A stretch of 64,000 bases of DNA from Ctenosaura bakeri. Lineage: Eukaryota > Chordata > Lepidosauria > Squamata > Iguanidae. Made by a program: the position numbers and the translations under genes. The DNA is taken from positions 186,001 to 250,000 of the forward strand of contig CAOLHI010000961.1 in the NCBI GenBank assembly GCA_948474755.1. The letters run 5' to 3'. This document shows positions 44,225 to 54,954 of this stretch, in pieces; position 1 is the stretch's first letter, and each line of letters starts with the position of its first letter. Below the pieces are notes generated by a model. That model made no database searches. It was not told where the DNA came from and saw only the letters and a program-made list of their open reading frames with translations.

Positions 44225-45718
44225 GGAATCTGAGGATATTTATATGGGAGAAGGAGCAAGCTCTCTGTTGTTTAAGCTATTTATTGCAAGCAAGCATTGA
44301 TATGCAAACATACACACTCCCTTGAGGTAGGAACATAGCACTTCCATGTCTAGGCACATTGTTTTCATTACATTACATAGCATGTAAGGCATCATTCATT
44401 TATGACATTAAGGTACATGGCACATAAGAAATTATACTTTCTTAAGGACTGAACCTTTATACTATCTCCATCTCTTCAGCAGGCTTCATTGGCCCTTTCT
44501 GCACCTTACCTTTTTTCAGTGCTGGGGTGCGGGGATCACGCAAGCAGCCTCGAGTGAGAGGTTTTCATTTCCCCGCTGCTTCAGCTCTGCACGAGCTGCC
44601 TGCTCCCGAGCAGGCAGCACAAGAGCCCTTCCTCTTCCTTCCACAGTGCAACCTGGGAGTTTCCCAGGTTGCGTTGGGGCAGGAAGCACAACTGCTGTGG
44701 CTCTGGAGGCTCTGCACGCATGGCAAGTATGTGTGGGGCCCGGGAGCAATGCGCGATTGCACACCATTTTCAGCTGAAAGCTGAAAATGAAAAAAGTGTG
44801 CGAGCGGCACCTGCCCTACCCTGAAGCGTTGCGTGATTGTGAGTGCATCATGCAGATCGCTCCTCATAATCACACAACACTCCAGGCACCCTTTCGCATG
44901 GCAAATGCTATGCGAAAAGGGGCCTTGTAGTGAACACATAGAAGAACATTGCTATTAAACATTATAACATATCAATTTATCCACTCAGTGATGTGCTGTT
45001 TTATTGAGGAACTTTATATCTCTGAACAGGCATCTATGAATACACAGGCATCCAAGAAATAATTATTCCCAGACATTACTATATCTGGCAGCATCCATTA
45101 TATATCTATAAACATCCATAAGAGGCATTCATTGAAATCATAACAGTTAATATATCTGTTCAGCATACCAGCTGAGAGCAAATATTCTCTCTTTCACCAG
45201 CATGCTGTCTCTCCATCAATATGTTGAGGTTATCAGCTTAGAACAGCAGCTTTTTATTAATAGCATTCTTGATATGTTGGAGATTGGTAAGTATTCTGAC
45301 TTTTATCTCTTCTCAGTTTGTTTTATATCTTTTCTAGTCTAATCATCTGACATATCTAATCCACTGAGTTAACAGATGCTTTCAGTACTCAATTTATATA
45401 AAACCTCTTTTCTCCTCCAATCAGAATCTTGGAGATAAGGTACTGTTGGCTTCCATCAGGTTGCATCAGCCATCTGATTGCATCAGCTGTTGTTTTTAAT
45501 GCAGCATGCATTTTAAGTTCATTATTCATCAAGTCATTGCTCCCTTATTTTTGTTTATAGGTGTGTTGGCATTCTGCATAGAACAAGGCTGTGTTTATGC
45601 TCTTAGTAGCACGCATCTTCTGCATTACCCACAGCTTTCTGCTTTATATTTTATCTACTCCATGAACCCATTATTTACCTTTCTGGGGGCATAAATTTCA
45701 CAAACCTGAACCCAAAAC
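44225..45718 (-). mobile_element. possible LTR or LTRs, with a nested TIR element
   Basis: On the minus strand an ATTGG box (45414-45418) lies upstream of TTTATATAAA (45393-45402). AATAAA signals follow at about 45251 and 44280. The region is split by the GC-rich element at 44491-44924. Neither terminal dinucleotides nor target duplication could be set, so this may be one long LTR or two shorter pieces. Confidence 0.3.
44491..44924. mobile_element. GC-rich TIR element, subfamily A, copy 2
   Basis: GGCCCTTTCTGCACCTTACC at the left and CTATGCGAAAAGGGGCC at the right. Internal blocks match 47735-48155 closely in order. Inserted within LTR-like DNA. Flanks ATT / TTG do not form an exact 3-bp repeat. 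Confidence 0.75.
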
Positions 45719-45719
45719 A

Positions 45720-46678
45720 GCATTCAGTCTTTAACAGTGGCACTACTTACATGTTTTTAACTGACCCTCCTGACCTACTTTACTGGACAACAGCTGCACA
45801 GAGAAAGGGGAGAGGCTATTCTGCTGGCAAATGAGGCATGATCAGATGATGTTTCCACTCTTCTTGCTCAGCCACTGAGGCTGTGACAAGGAAGTGTAAC
45901 AGGGATCCTGTTTCTGATCATTGCAGTCTCACTGGTTGATAGGAAATGCCATCTGCCCAAGTCCTAATTGCAAGCATAATGGGGCTTCTTCTTTCTGCAC
46001 AGCTGACACCTGGTAAAGTAGGTTGCGGGGGTTAGGCTGAGAGATGCTACTTAGGTATGTAACTAAGGTAGTAACATATCAAAGTAGCACATGAATAATT
46101 CCAGCTGTGGTTAATTAATGTTTTCAGATGACTTTTGAAAATAGTGAACTGTAGCAACATCAAAAATACTTTTTCATTCACTTTACACGTATCAGTAGCT
46201 TGCATCTTTGAAAAAGGTCAGATTTCATAAGTTTGAAAGTTACCAGAGGGCACTGAGAGTCATGGTGGAAACTATACATACATGTGAATGAAAGACAAAT
46301 GCTGCTGTCATGCAACAGTCTTAACAAAGCACACAAAAATGTGCAGTTTAAAATCACATTGGCAGTTTTATTAAGAGTTTTGCATTTTTTCTGTAGTAAA
46401 GTAAGGGTGGGTAGGGCTTCAAGTTTATGGGGATTCTGTTTGAGTTCTGTTTGAATTCTGAAATCCACAGAGGGAATGGGGTAGAAAATAATGGCTCAAG
46501 AATGGAGGAACACAAGCTAGAATCTGAGAAACAGGGTCATTCCTGGCAGCATGCTCAGCTGAGGGATTTGCGATGAATAAAAGAACAGAGCTCACAAGCC
46601 TTTTACACACACACACACACCTATCCCTTGTGCTATTTTCTTCAACAATCTGATTTTAGAGCAAGAGGAGAGTGTAAG
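45720..46678. other. unassigned non-coding sequence
   Basis: A short (AC)n lies at 46605-46620. No gene or named repeat. Confidence 0.4.
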
Positions 46679-46905
46679 ATGCCTGAATGCCCTGAAGGCA
46701 TCTGATCCCATCTCATTTTGGAAACTAAGCAAGGTCAGAGCTAGTTAGTGCTTGGAAGAGAGACCACCAGGGAATGTGAGGTGCTGTAGGCTATATTCAG
46801 AGGAAGGCAATGGCAAACCACCTTTAAGTATCCCTTGGCTTTAAAAGCCCTATGAAATTAGTGGGATCATGAAATGCCAACAAGCAACTTGAAGGCACAT
46901 ATTTT
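46679..46905 (+). mobile_element. 5S rRNA-derived SINE, copy 1
   Basis: The first 115 bp follow 5S rRNA: TCTGATCCCATCTCATTTTGG, then the box-A-like AAACTAAGCAAGGT (46722-46735), CTAGTTAGTGCTTGG, box-C-like AGAGACCACCAGGGAA, and GGTGCTGTAGGCT. A non-5S body follows (GGAAGGCAATGGCAAACCAC) and ends CAACTTGAAGGCACAT, as in the tRNA-derived SINEs of this window. The 5' end of 5S is shortened and many positions differ, so this is not a functional 5S gene. Confidence 0.88.
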
Positions 46906-47734
46906 AGGTGAGGGGAGCTTTTCAGTCACTTCTATTGTTAACAGTTGGAAATCTGAACTTCTTGCTGACCTATTGCAAATCAGCTGGAGATGCACCATAA
47001 TGTTTAGACCAATATTTTGTCAGCACACATTATCCAAACCCAGATGAATATTTTTTTTAACCACATGAGACTGAAGAGTCCATTAATGTGTCTTTCCATT
47101 CCTGCCAGTAAAATAAGTGAATCAATCAATCAATCAATCAATCAGTGATAACAAATTGAAAAACCTAACTATTCATTCCCCTTTCATGGTACTCCAAATC
47201 TGTCACCTGATACAGTAACTGCACTTGTTTGATGGTAGGGTTGGTCCTGCATACTGGTAGATCCCAGTCTATTATCTGTCTAGTCTCTCTCCTCCTCACA
47301 GTAAAAGATCAACTTCATTACAAATTTACAGGAAGTAGATTATGGGAATCCATTTTGCTTCTGTGGGAGATGAACAGTTCTACTGTACATCAAAAGGCCA
47401 AACATTTTGTAACATTGAGTTTTAAAGAACTTTTAGAGAGTTAACATTGTTTTTGACCCTGAAAAGACAAAAGTGATGTTGCAAATGATTCTGCAGCTAA
47501 ATGGGGAGTATACAGTGTCTTTCCAGGTTGAATGACTGAGGTCTTAGGTGAGAAATCTGAGCATAGCTGGTTTCTTAACTGCATGCAAATCAGAGAAGAT
47601 GATAGAGGTCATTTGAAAACAGTAAGAATTGGTGTTGCATGGTGGCCAATTCTAATTTGTGGTGTTGGCTTTAAATATTTCCTTTGTCATGAACTCAACT
47701 AGGTGGCCTTAGCTTAGCCAGTCTTTCAGCCTAA
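46906..47734. other. unassigned non-coding sequence
   Basis: Contains an (ATCA)n microsatellite at 47121-47143. Nothing else recognised. Confidence 0.45.
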
Positions 47735-48155
47735 GGCCCTTTCTGCACCTTACCTTTTTCTGGCACTGGGGTGTGGGGATCGCATGAGCAGCTTCCAGCG
47801 AGAGGGTCTTGCGTCCGGGGTCCTTCGGCTCCACACAAGCTGCCTGTTCACGTGAGAGCCTTACCTCTTTCTTCCGCAGTGCTGCCTGGGAGTTTCCTGG
47901 GCTGAGCTGGGGCAGGAAGCACGACCGGTGCGGCTCCGGAGACTCTGCATGCGAGGTAAGTGCGAACGGGGCCCAGGAGCAATGCGTGATTGTGCACCAT
48001 TTTCAGCCTCTAGCTGAAAATGAAAAGGTGTGCAATTGGTGCCTGCCGGCCCCTGGAGGATCGCACAATTGTGAGTGCGTCATGTAGATTGCTCCTCACA
48101 ATTGCGCGACGCTCCAGGCCCTCTTTCACATGGAAAGTGCTGTGCGAAAAGGGCC
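47735..48155. mobile_element. GC-rich TIR element, subfamily A, copy 3
   Basis: GGCCCTTTCTGCACCTTACC opens and GCTGTGCGAAAAGGGCC closes the element (421 bp). Flanks CTAA and TTAG. Keeps many CpG sites, suggesting relative youth. No transposase frame. Confidence 0.78.
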
Positions 48156-48757
48156 TTAGTTTCATACACATAACACAGGGAGAAAGTAATGTATGCTAAG
48201 GCTGCTGTATGGCAGACATCCAAACCAGACCTAAAACATGTATGCTTTATTCAATCTATTACTGGTCTCAGTTCAAGGTAATGTTTTTGATCTTTAGTAC
48301 CTTTTATCAGGGATCAGGAACATGAGTTCCTCAATATGTTCTTGGACTCTATTTCCCATTAGTCCTAGCCAGAGTAACCAATGATGGGACTAAGACTCCA
48401 ACAACATCTTCAAGGCCACAGATCTTCCAGCCTTGTTTATACGGCTTGTTAACAGGCAATCCTAGGGACCACCTTGTCTCCCCCATGAACCTGTTCACAG
48501 ATGGGTCTATTCCTCAAAGGCCATTCTGTAGGTCTCCTAGCCTGTTAATCAGGAGGTCCCTCAGCCATTCCCTTGCCACAAAACTGAGGAGAATTTCAAG
48601 CTGGCCCTGCACTGAGTCTGGGATGTGTAAGAAGTGTATGTGGGACAGAGAAGGAAAGAATATTTGCTGTTATGGGTTATCCTGCTTAAAAACGATGGGT
48701 TTCCTGGTACCTGGGAAAGCCAGTTAGAAAGAATAACATGGAGGCAAGAATTTTCTT
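48156..48757. other. unassigned; old dispersed repeat
   Basis: The 48300-48425 stretch (GGACTCTATTTCCCATTAGT ... CAACATCTTCAAGGCCAC) resembles a squamate dispersed element also represented near 55340-55425. No gene. Confidence 0.35.
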
Positions 48758-48953
48758 GAGGGCCAACATGGTGTAGTGGTTTGAGCGCTGAACAACAACC
48801 CTGGACACTACAGTTTAATTCCCTGTTCAGCCATGGAAACTCACTGGATGACCTTGGGTATGTCACACACTTTCAGCCCTAGAAAACCCCATGATAGGTT
48901 TGCCTTAGGGTCACCAGAAGTTGGAAATGACTTGATGGCATACAAGAACAATA
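48758..48953 (+). mobile_element. tRNA-derived SINE, near full length
   Basis: Begins GAGGGCCAACATGGTGTAGTGG (A-box region), has a degraded box B (GTTTAATTCC) and continues CATGGAAACTCACTGGATGA to a tail GACTTGATGGCATACAAGAAC. It lacks the 'GAGGAAGGCAATGGCAAACC' segment of other copies, an internal deletion joining two short repeats. Family naming (ACA-type or similar) is unverified. Confidence 0.85.
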
Positions 48954-48959
48954 ATTTTG

Positions 48960-49190
48960 TTTAGTTTCCACCTGATATTCACACATCCAGAAGTGTTTCA
49001 GGAAATCTGTCTGTGTAGAGATACTAGAGTTGTTTTTCTTTTTTTGCACAAAAAAACCTGCTTTTTTTTTTGTGGAAAAGTATATCTTTTTCATGAAATT
49101 TCCCCATGTTTCCAATCCCTTTGCAGAAACCCAACAATATATTTTCAAAGTCTTGTTCGAAGGAAGACAATATAGTCAAAGCTTCACATT
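48960..49190. repeat. possible dispersed repeat B, copy 3
   Basis: Runs of T and 'TTTGTGGAAAAG / TTTGCAGAAACCC' words resemble copies at 21205-21530 and 33930-34480, but the alignment is weak. Confidence 0.25.
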
Positions 49191-49326
49191 TCAGCTGTGT
49201 GTGTCTGATTGTGTGTATGTATGTAGGAGAGAGGATGAAAGGAGGAGGGTCCAGGGAAATGGAATCCAGACTCCACTAACTACCATCTCTGGTCACAGTC
49301 ACCAATGGCATGTAGACCCTACCCTC

Positions 49327-49435
49327 CATTATTCCACTTTCAACATCCTGTGGAATTCTGGGTTTTGGCATTTACTGAGGCCAAAGAGCTCCCTGGCTGA
49401 GAATAGCACTATAACACTGTAGTGTGGAAATGGCC
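49327..49435. mobile_element. palindromic MITE, type I, deleted copy
   Basis: A 109-bp derivative. The left terminus is lost and most of the right inner arm is missing, so CTGGCTGAGAA is joined directly to TAGCACTATAACACTG. The right end GTGTGGAAATGGCC is intact. Confidence 0.7.
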
Positions 49436-50913
49436 ATAGTATTAAAACAAACAATTAATTGGTCAAGGCTCAATTAAAAAGTGGCTGAAGGAGGGGAGCA
49501 AGACACTACTGGCCGGGGTTTTGCATCTTATCCTTTTTGGTTCTCCTAACTGTACTTCATCCCTGCTTTGCATATGCCCACATTGTTGTCCCATGTTCTT
49601 GGGGTCCTTAGAAGAGCAGTCATCAAAGAAGGACTCAAAGAAGGATTGCTCTCAGGAAATCTGAGGACCATTGACAGCCATCTTTTGAATTAGCCAGCAA
49701 CTGCTTACCTGACAAAGTGATTATTACTTATTTTATTTAGGCAGCAAAACAATAGCAGGGTGTAAACTTTTCTAAAAGACTTGCTTTCCTGGGTGGACAG
49801 GAATAGAAGCAATGCCACTCCAAGTGGAAAGGGAGCAAGAAGAATTGTTCATCTGGGTGAAGTGCCCCCTATTAACAGTGACTTATAAAATATTAAAATA
49901 TTCGCCTTGTATACGATTGCCAGAGGGAAGTCTTGGAGAAGTGTTTTACCCTGTGTGACAACTTGAAGCCTCCTAGAGAATTGCATGAATACAAATACTG
50001 CACTTGTCCTTTTGTGGGAGGGCTGCATATAAATAATGTGTTTGTGCATATGTGTAAATGTGTTGTATATAAGGAAGAGGCACTCTGACATCAGGGGAGA
50101 TTATATTGCTCTTAATGGAATAATTTGTGCAATGGCTTTCAAGTCGTTGTCATGTACCTACTTGGCTATACCAAATATGACTGATGAAATAAAATTTCTA
50201 GCATGCTGTGCTGATTACTTAGATCTATCTCTTCAAAGGCCGTGGAGGGATTTCCTTTTGAATATCCAAGATTTAGCCCTTTTAAAATAGCCATTAAAGT
50301 AGACAGCAAGTAAACAAGCAGATCATATAGCACGGGAAGTATGAGATGATAATATTCTGACAATATTTTTTTTTCTTTCACCCTACATATCAACACATCC
50401 CAGTTCATTATGGCTGGCCTCTGTTCTTTAATCCTTGGTGAATTTCAAATTCTCCTGTCCTTTTAAATATATCAGTTCTTTCTCCCCATCAGTAAATAGC
50501 TTCCCCCGCCTAGTCTCACAAAGAAAAGCCAAAAATGTTACCATGTTTATTACGGAATTCTTTAAAACAAGAATAATTCAAAATGCATAAAAATCCAATG
50601 TTGCACAAACAAATGTCTGCTCATTAAACAGATCTTTGCCTTCTTCTCTTCCCTCTTGCATTCCCCACATTCCCCAATCTGTTCCATGGGGTTCTGCAAC
50701 CCTTTAAAGTAGGTTTTTTTGTGTTTTTGTTTTTGTTTTTTTTAAAAAAGGAAATGTGGGTTATAACAGTGAAGTTTTGATGAAATTCTTTTGATGGAAG
50801 CTAAGTGGGGCAAATTAGAATCCAATTGAATGGGAATTGAACAAATTAAGTATTTTTCTTCACTATTTGCTTATTGTAATGGAGTTTGTTATTGTTGTTG
50901 TTGCTGCTGCTGC
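49436..50913. other. unassigned non-coding sequence
   Basis: A T-rich stretch with GTTTTTGTTTTTG lies at 50715-50742. No gene or named repeat. Confidence 0.4.
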
Positions 50914-51117
50914 TATGAGCCTTCAAGTCAAATCAAACCTACCGAAACCCTATCAGAGGGTTTTCTTGGCATGATTTATTCCATGGAGGTTCACTGTTGC
51001 CTTCCTCTAAGGCTGCTAGTGTGTGACTTGGCTAAGTCTCCCAGTAGGTTTCCATGGCTGCGGGTGGGGATTCAAACCCTGGTGTCCCAGACTCCTAGTC
51101 CATCCTTGGCACACTGA
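50914..51117 (-). mobile_element. tRNA-derived SINE, minus strand
   Basis: The inverse tail GAGCCTTCAAGTCAAATC and inverse box B (GGGGATTCAAACCCTGG) bracket the TTGCCTTCCTCTAAGGCTG block. A short GCTGCTGCTGC run abuts its tail side, consistent with growth from the SINE's trinucleotide tail. Confidence 0.8.
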
Positions 51118-51917
51118 AATTGCATCAGTCTGGCTTTCTTAAATGGAGCTTCCACAGGTGATGTAAGATCAATGTCTTGTTGTTGCACTACACCAGTAGT
51201 GTTGCCAGGTTAGGACTATCCCAGGCCATAGGTTTCAGGACCAAAACCTGAGACCTAGAGATGCCCTTTGTGTTGTCACAAGGAGAAGACACTGATGATA
51301 TTCTAAGGATGATGTTAGAGCAACAGCCCCTGGTGATGGTATTAAGCATGAAGCACAGGTGCAAAGACTATGCCATTCAAATCATCATCATCACCAGCAC
51401 CACCATCATCTAGCAACTAAGCAACATATACCTACACATACTTTTCAAGTCAGTGCTATTATCCCAAAATTTCACTCCTTTGCCTCATCTAGAGGACCAG
51501 AGGAGAGGAGCCAAACCCTGAGACCTGAGAACTCAATAAGCCACTGAATCTGTTCTAGTACCCGTGGTGTAGCAAGGGGAGAGAAAAAAAATACTTTCTG
51601 GCAAGAAGCTGTGAAGGAATTAATCTCTAGAGTGCAATCAGGGAGAAAAAGGGTGCCCAGAGGCAACAGATTTTGTCTGCCTTCCCTCACCACCATTGTG
51701 TGAGTATGGAAAAGGTGCAATTGCTAGCATAGTGGACCAACAGGATTCATGATGTTGCATCCTTGTTTCACATTTTCAAAATGATCTAATTGGAGGGGTT
51801 GCCTGCCAAGCTCAGTAAAAAGGCATTGTAACTATTGATGTTACCTGAAAAACATTACTTTTGGGGGTAACAGGGACATAACAACAGCTAGCGTCTTGTT
51901 ACTGAGCTGCCTATTCT
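51118..51917. other. unassigned non-coding sequence
   Basis: A CAT/CAC-rich stretch (51381-51411) and ordinary-complexity DNA. No gene. Confidence 0.4.
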
Positions 51918-51999
51918 GCAACCATCCTGATTTGGCAAAGACAGTACTAATTAACCATCTGTTGTTCCCCCCTTTTCAGCTGCTTTTAAAATGTCCTAG

Positions 52000-52200
52000 G
52001 CCATTTCCACACTACACTGTTATAGTGCTATTATTCCACTTTCAACATCCTGTGGAATCCTGGGGTTTGTAGTTTAGGGAGGGGCGTTTAGAATTCTCAG
52101 CCAGAGAACTCTTTGGCTTCAGGAAACTACAAACCCCAGAATTCCACAGGAGATTGAAAGTGGAATAATAGCACTATAACAGCGTAGTGTGGAAATGGCC
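52000..52200. mobile_element. palindromic MITE, type I, copy 5 (full length)
   Basis: A 201-bp copy with both arms complete: GGCCATTTCCACACTACAC and its inverse, TAGTTTAGGGAGGGGC, and the central GAATTCTCAGCCAGAGA segment. Inserted in repeat A. The flanks CTA / CAA are not identical. Confidence 0.88.
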
Positions 52201-52448
52201 CAAGTTTCTATTTTTTCTTCCCGTTTCCTCCTTTTTTGGGGAAGCTTATTTCTCTTGCTGCAAACAGAGTTCAAAATATGAACATGATTTGCACTCAATA
52301 AATCAACAGGAGGGAGAAGTGAGGCAGGGACAGAATCTTGCCCTCCTTGTAGGCTCAGGCAAAAGTAAACTGTTGCAGCCTCTCCTAAATTATGTGTTCT
52401 TCCTTAGTAGCAACTTCTGCTATCTTGATCATGTTGCTTGGCCACAGA

Positions 52449-53441
52449 CAGTGATGTATTTAAGTCTTTTACTCCAAGGTCATTTCCACACTACCCTCTT
52501 ATAGTGCGATCATTCCATTTTCAACATCCTATGGAATCCTGGGGTTTGCAGTTTCGGGAGGGGCCGACCTGCTCCTCCCAAAACTGCAAACCCCAGGATT
52601 CCATAAGATGTCAACAGTGGAATCATAGCACTATAAGAGTCTAGTGCGGAAATGGCCTTGCAAGTCTTAAGTCAAGTTTCAAGTTTTTCCCTTCAAGTCT
52701 CAGGTCGAGTCTCAAGTCCTTACAAGATACTTTCAAGTCAAGTCTCAAGTCAAGTCTCAAGTCTGGCAGCCAACTTTACACCCCGACCTGTATTACAAAA
52801 TTTCTGGACAGAGTCAAATAGTCAGTTTTAACAATGTAAGTAGGGTTGGCCCTTTGCTTTTGTGATTTTACCATCTGCAGCTTTGGAAATGGGGAATAGG
52901 ATCCTTCTTACTTTCTGTTTGCAAAGCTGGAGGCTTTTTCAGAAGCGGGAAATAGGATCCCTCTCATTCTCCATTACTGAAGCTTCAAGAGCTTTAGGAG
53001 GAAGGATCCTTCCTCCTCAAGCCCATTGCCTAACACATGTGCCCTCTGAGATATGCACTCTGCACTCTGGGTATGCATCTTGCCTTCTGCTCTTAGGAAA
53101 AGTTTTAGAAAGCTCTTCCTACATGAAGCAAGGACAAGCTGCTGAGCAAACCTCAAACCCACCTGAAGCCCATTGCCTAATCTATTTGCTGTTCGCTGTA
53201 AGAAATGTGTCCACATTTTGGGCTTGAGACAGATCATCCTGTGACCAATAGTTTATAAGGTTTCTGAATGAATGTGTTATGTTACTGAACTGAGGGCAGC
53301 AAGTCAGTCACTGAAAATATGCAAGTCTTAAGTCAAGTAGAGTCAGCGTGTAATTTTTGCTAAGTCAAGTCCAAGTCAAGTCACTGAAGTGACTTAAGTC
53401 TGACTTGAGTCCAAGTCAATCAACTTGGGTCTACATCACTG
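52449..53441. mobile_element. non-autonomous hAT element (AAGTC family), copy 2
   Basis: Ends CAGTGATGTATTTAAGTC and GTCTACATCACTG. The flanks GCCACAGA (52441-52448) and GCCACAAA (53442-53449) form an 8-bp target duplication with one mismatch. AAGTC pentamers are dense in the left 300 bp (for example CAAGTCAAGTC-type strings near 52735) and in the right 150 bp. The interior aligns with copy 1 over the CAACTTTA, GTCAGTTTTAACAAT and GGATCCTTCCTCCTCAAGCC blocks. It carries a nested MITE. Confidence 0.88.
52478..52657. mobile_element. palindromic MITE, type II, nested in hAT
   Basis: A 180-bp palindrome with the GGGAGGGGCC / CTCCTCCC centre, inserted between AAGTCTTTTACTCCAA and TTGCAAGTCTTAAG of the hAT element. 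hAT copy 1 has the uninterrupted sequence here. It must therefore be younger than the hAT insertion. Confidence 0.85.
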
Positions 53442-53501
53442 GCCACAAATGTCCCAGTTTTCATTTTTCAAATGTTAGAAGTCATGGAACTATGATAGCG
53501 T

Positions 53502-54274
53502 GTCCAACTTACGCTGTTGTCACCCACTCTTTTAGTCATTGTGGGGGCTGGAATTCTATTCTGACTATGCAATGACCAAAATTCCCTCCTCAAACCACAT
53601 TTCTAATCTGGCAACCCTCAAAAGGCAGTTTTTTTATGTAGTTGTTAGGACAGCACTGGCATCTTCCTCAAGGATTTGCCAAAGAGCCTTGGTTGTCCTT
53701 GAAGATTTCTGTGTCCAGCTAAAGGAGAATAGCTGGATGTGTCTCTACTGCTCTCCCTATTCTCCACCAATGCAGAAATGACCATAGGGTGGGAGGCTGC
53801 CACACTGAAAAGGTGGGTTGGGGATGTTGTACCTGCAGATGTATAGTAGCTTCATGCTAAAAATACAGCTCTCAGTGCCAAATCTTGGCCAATATCTTTA
53901 AAAAAAAAATAAACTTGAAAATTCTGGTAATATTGTTTATAATGTAACTAGCTATGTTTTCTTATTGTTCCTAAAACATTGTTGTAGTGATTTGGAGCTC
54001 TTTTTTGTCTATTACTCCACAATATTTAAGAAAAATACACTAATAACATTTAGCTAAAATACCACTCTTTGAGGGATATCAAGCAATGCTAATGCACAAA
54101 TGAATATTTAAAATAAGGAGGATGAGTAATAAGTTACTTTTTAAAAAAAGTACCAAGCTTTTGTGAAACATCCCAGTAATATATCTCTAACATCCAAAGA
54201 AGTGGGATTTTCCATTTTTCCTATGTCAAGATTTTTTGAGTTTAGAGTCTAGACATTACGTGGAAGTGTCTGTA
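53502..54274. other. unassigned non-coding sequence
   Basis: AT-rich with A-runs at 53891-53910 and 54143-54150. No gene or named repeat. Confidence 0.4.
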
Positions 54275-54493
54275 TATGTGCTTTCAGGTTGCCTTTTGAG
54301 TTACTAAGGCCCAATGAACTTCATAGGGCCTTTTTTTAAAGATGAGAAATAATCACAGGTGGTTTTACTAGTTTTTTTCTTCTTAAATACAGCCTACAGC
54401 ACCTGATATTCATTGGTGACCTCCCATCCAAGAACCAACCAGAGCTGACCTTGTTTAGCTTTCAAGATCAAATGGGAACTGATGTCTTAGGGG
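54275..54493 (-). mobile_element. 5S rRNA-derived SINE, copy 2
   Basis: The minus strand from 54493 gives the 5S-like ATCAGTTCCCATTTGATC, GCTAAACAAGGTCAGCTCTGG, TTGGATGGGAGGTCACCAAT and GTGCTGTAGGCT blocks. A shortened body (GGCCCTATGAAGTT) and the tail CAACCTGAAAGCACATA follow. The body lacks the GGCAATGGCAAACC segment of copy 1. Orientation is opposite to copy 1. Confidence 0.82.
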
Positions 54494-54934
54494 AAGAAGG
54501 AAGAAAAACACTCCTGCCCTTGTGATACTTTGCAAATGGCAACAGGTTGTTAGTGCTTTCCAAGGACAGGTGCATATGTTGAAAAAAAAATAGTTTACTG
54601 TACCCATTATACACACTGCCACCAATAAAACGAGATCGATTACAGACACACTTCCTGTGCAAAGCTGAGACAACTTGAGTAAATCAATTTCCTGGGAAGT
54701 AGAAGGGCCTAAACCTCCAAATCTTTGCTACTGACAAAAGCATTTGATAAGAAACTCAATAGAGAGGAACTTTTATTTTAGAGTTAGTTGAACTATAAAA
54801 AAAAGTCAGGAGTTTCAGTGAATACTGTGTTTTGGGGAGAAGATGCTAGTTCCATTAAATCTATTTTACCGCTCTCTGTTATGATAGACGAGCTGAAAAC
54901 AAAACAGAGAAAATAGAAATTGGATCTAAAAGCT

Positions 54935-54954
54935 TGTGTGTGTGTGTGTGTGTG
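54935..54954. repeat. (TG)10 microsatellite
   Basis: A TG run directly adjacent to the tail side of the minus-strand SINE at 54955-55173. Confidence 0.9.

Larger units (their letters stand above)
51918..53500. repeat. dispersed repeat A, copy 3, split by two insertions
   Basis: Left part 51918-51999, middle part 52201-52448 and right part from 53442 align in order with copies 1 and 2. A MITE (52000-52200) and a hAT element (52449-53441) account for the gaps. The junctions are sharp: after removal of both insertions the sequence reads continuously with copy 2. Confidence 0.65.

Noticed and set aside
46679..46800. Functional 5S rRNA gene
   Set aside because: The 5' end is shortened, many bases differ from 5S, no T-run terminator follows the 5S part, and the SINE body and tail are attached.
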